Part shown: positions 62,166 through 64,000 of the stretch, one piece after another | Numbering within the stretch: position 1 is the stretch's first letter | Layout of the letters: each line of letters opens with the position of its first letter | Source of the DNA: Luteolibacter sp. SL250 | GTDB taxonomy: Bacteria; Verrucomicrobiota; Verrucomicrobiia; Verrucomicrobiales; Akkermansiaceae | DNA length: 64,000 bases | Direction of reading: 5' to 3' | NCBI RefSeq assembly: GCF_026625605.1 | Contig: NZ_CP113054.1 | Location: forward strand, 62,001 to 126,000 | The notes under the pieces: generated by a model | What the model was told of the DNA's origin: nothing | What the model saw: the letters and a program-made list of their open reading frames with translations, nothing else | The model's database searches: none | Program-made: the position numbers and the translations under genes

Positions 62166-64000
62166 CTACTCTCCGATACGGAGCTGGAAGAAATTCTTTC
62201 CACCACCAAAGGGATCCGAGCCACGGATGGGAATGCCGATGTGGCGGAAATCTCCGGCGGACTGGAACAAGGCGGGTGCCGGCAGGGTGGGCGTGCGCTG
62301 CCAGCCGGTGAGGTTGTCAGACTCCCACACCTCCATCTTCATGCCGTTGGCCCGCTGGTGGCGGCGCAGCAGCAGGTAGAGCTTTCCGTCCTGCGCCAGC
62401 AGCCGGGGGCGCGCGTCCGGCCCGCCCGCTCCGGAGAAAAACTCCACCAGGTTCGCCACGCCATCACCATCCGGGTCCGCACCGGGTCCGGAAACCTGCG
62501 GGTCCGCCAGTTGCGCCGCATCGAACCGTCCGAACCTCCACGCGTCGAACGGCGGGTCAACCAAGGTCACGGTGGCGGAGACATCCGTGCCGAGGAAATA
62601 GGCGGTGGAAGGACTGATGGTGACGGTCACCGTGCGTTCCCCTGCCGGCACGGCCGCCGCCGGCGCGCCGACGGACACCACCAGTTGGCTGACCCCGGCC
62701 GGGATGGTGATGGAGGCGGGAAATGACGGCGACAGCTCCGACGGGGCCGCCGTGCCGCCGCGCGCGACGTCCACCACCAGCGGGTTGTCCAGCGTGCCGT
62801 TCCGCGAGATGATGAACTCCGCCGGCACGCGCCCACCGCGTGTGGTGGTGGGAATGAGCGGCGTGACGCTGACGATGTTGTCCGGGCCGGGCATCGCCCA
62901 GCGCGCGGCATCCGCGATGACATACTCGTCGGCTCCGGTGGTCTCGATAAGGAGGCTGCCGGAGTTGGAACTGCCCGCATTGAACTGGAAGGTTCCCAGG
63001 CTCACCCACTCGTTGCTGTCCTGTTCCTGGTCGATGCGGACGAAGTGGCTGCCACCGTTGTGGAAGACGGTGACGGGAACATTCTTCGCGCGGTTCCCCT
63101 GGGCGGGCCAGCGGAGGTACACGGTGTAAGTGCCGGAGACGGGCAGGTCCGGAACGAAGCGCACGGATTTCGTTCCCTGCCCGGTGTTTCCATCCGACAG
63201 GTAGTTTTTCCCGTAGAAGCCGGACTGGGAGGTACTCTCCGTCCACTGGCCGATCTTGATGGCGTTCGGGTCGGCATTGTCGACGATGGTGCTGGTGCCC
63301 GGGCCGCCGTCGGCGTTGGTGGTGAGCGCCTGACCGTCAGCCCGCATCTTCACCACCAGCTTCGCGTAGGGAACCTGCTGCACGGTGAGGCCGTCGTCGA
63401 TGGCGATGGACGCGGCGGTGGCGGACGACTGGCCCAGCCCCATGAACACCGGCTCCATGCGGATGGAGCCGAACGCCATGTGGGAGGCTGACAGGCACCA
63501 GGGGACGAGGAGGTTTTCGCACTCCCCCTGCTTCGGCACGATGGAACGGTAGGAGATCGGATACGGTCCGTTGGTGGGGTCCTGGACGTCGCCCTCGTTG
63601 CGGACGAAGCCGTCCACGTTGACGTAGCGCTGCACATGGTGGGAGTCCATGGTGTAGGCGGCCATGCCGACGGAGTCCGGGGCGATCTCCGAGCCACGGC
63701 AGTTCTTCGTGCTCATGACGTAGTCGGAAACCATCCGCCGCGCCTCGCGCACGTAGAGCTGGTAGGGCCAGTTGCCGTTGTCCGCGAACTCGTCCTTCGG
63801 CAGGCCCCAGGTGGGGTAGAGGCCGTTGGTGTGGCGGGCGCGCACCCGGGGGTGGTTCTGCAGCGTCCAGATGAGGCCGCGCTGCCAGTTTTCATGCTCC
63901 TTCGCCAGCGCGGCGCGCTGGGCGTGGCTGAGGGTGGCCCAGTTCCAGTCCGGCCCGTAGTTCCGCCCGATGTAGTCGGTGGAGACGGCACCCGTGTTGT
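62166..64000 (-). CDS. FAD-dependent oxidoreductase with golvesin-like domain (5' end beyond window)
   Basis: 611 residues are visible; the frame is open to the window edge (it starts NTGAVSTDYIGRNYGP there), so the FAD-binding N-terminus is missing. The visible part has the C-terminal half of a FAD-dependent oxidoreductase (PISYRSIVPKQGECENLLVP, RMEPVFMGLGQSSATAAS), followed by a golvesin C-terminal-like domain (GTKSVRFVPDLPVSGTYTVY, SNSGSLLIETTGADEYVIAD) and a Calx-beta-like stretch, then a tail GDFRHIGIPIRGSDPFGGG. Probably periplasmic, with a sugar or polysaccharide role. The esterase gene starts seven bases after the stop. Confidence 0.85.
   Translation of the reverse strand, partial: NTGAVSTDYIGRNYGPDWNWATLSHAQRAALAKEHENWQRGLIWTLQNHPRVRARHTNGLYPTWGLPKDEFADNGNWPYQLYVREARRMVSDYVMSTKNCRGSEIAPDSVGMAAYTMDSHHVQRYVNVDGFVRNEGDVQDPTNGPYPISYRSIVPKQGECENLLVPWCLSASHMAFGSIRMEPVFMGLGQSSATAASIAIDDGLTVQQVPYAKLVVKMRADGQALTTNADGGPGTSTIVDNADPNAIKIGQWTESTSQSGFYGKNYLSDGNTGQGTKSVRFVPDLPVSGTYTVYLRWPAQGNRAKNVPVTVFHNGGSHFVRIDQEQDSNEWVSLGTFQFNAGSSNSGSLLIETTGADEYVIADAARWAMPGPDNIVSVTPLIPTTTRGGRVPAEFIISRNGTLDNPLVVDVARGGTAAPSELSPSFPASITIPAGVSQLVVSVGAPAAAVPAGERTVTVTISPSTAYFLGTDVSATVTLVDPPFDAWRFGRFDAAQLADPQVSGPGADPDGDGVANLVEFFSGAGGPDARPRLLAQDGKLYLLLRRHQRANGMKMEVWESDNLTGWQRTPTLPAPALFQSAGDFRHIGIPIRGSDPFGGGKNFFQLRIGE

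Overview
The window looks like chromosome from a Gram-negative member of Verrucomicrobiota, probably near Verrucomicrobiales such as Luteolibacter or Haloferula. This is inference from gene content: lipid A and outer-membrane genes (LpxD, Skp-like chaperone, TolC-type channel, Mla-type lipid transport), PEP-CTERM exported proteins, a cytochrome/DUF1552 pair, Tat-exported Gfo/Idh/MocA and xylose-isomerase-like proteins, and DUF1080, PmoA-like and BD-FAE-type esterase proteins. The DNA is GC-rich, which creates many long antisense open frames that are not genes.

Layout. 1-4.3 kb: end of exonuclease III, then a DUF1592-type cytochrome and its DUF1552 partner. 4.5-6.8 kb (minus): fabF, a hot-dog thioesterase and rsmI. 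6.9-9.1 kb (minus): ExbB/ExbD-like operon with two extra small membrane proteins. 9.2-13.2 kb: pyrE, an SRP RNA gene and two tandem helical-repeat proteins. 13.4-19.3 kb (minus): a beta-helix-like secreted protein, a HAD phosphatase, and leuC-TraB-leuD. 19.4-21.8 kb: two tiny lipoproteins, then skp-lpxD. 21.9-23.3 kb (minus): outer-membrane efflux channel.

23.4-31.9 kb is a plus-strand run for menaquinone synthesis (menH, menB, menA, menC, menE). Two small genes precede menH and a PD-(D/E)XK-like gene lies between menH and menB. Between menB and menA sits an AT-richer two-gene block: a HipA/HipT-like kinase translationally coupled to a protein with a HipA-N-terminal-like region plus a HIRAN domain. 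This is the most interesting system in the window and looks horizontally acquired.

32-44.7 kb: PhoH, a PEP-CTERM protein, a frameshifted M48 peptidase, alanine dehydrogenase, the Mla-like transporter, an RbsD-like lipoprotein, Mini-III, an ECF sigma/anti-sigma pair and a PmoA-family protein. 44.7-64 kb: an oxidoreductase, rsfS, a Ski2-like helicase, a frameshifted PEP-CTERM protein, a heparinase-like enzyme, two transporters, a VOC protein and a group of secreted, probably polysaccharide-related proteins ending in an FAD-dependent oxidoreductase that runs off the window.

Intergenic DNA carries four kinds of paired inverted (REPIN-like) palindromes. One kind is present three times, with compensating base changes in its stems. 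No tRNA, rRNA, CRISPR array or transposase gene was seen.
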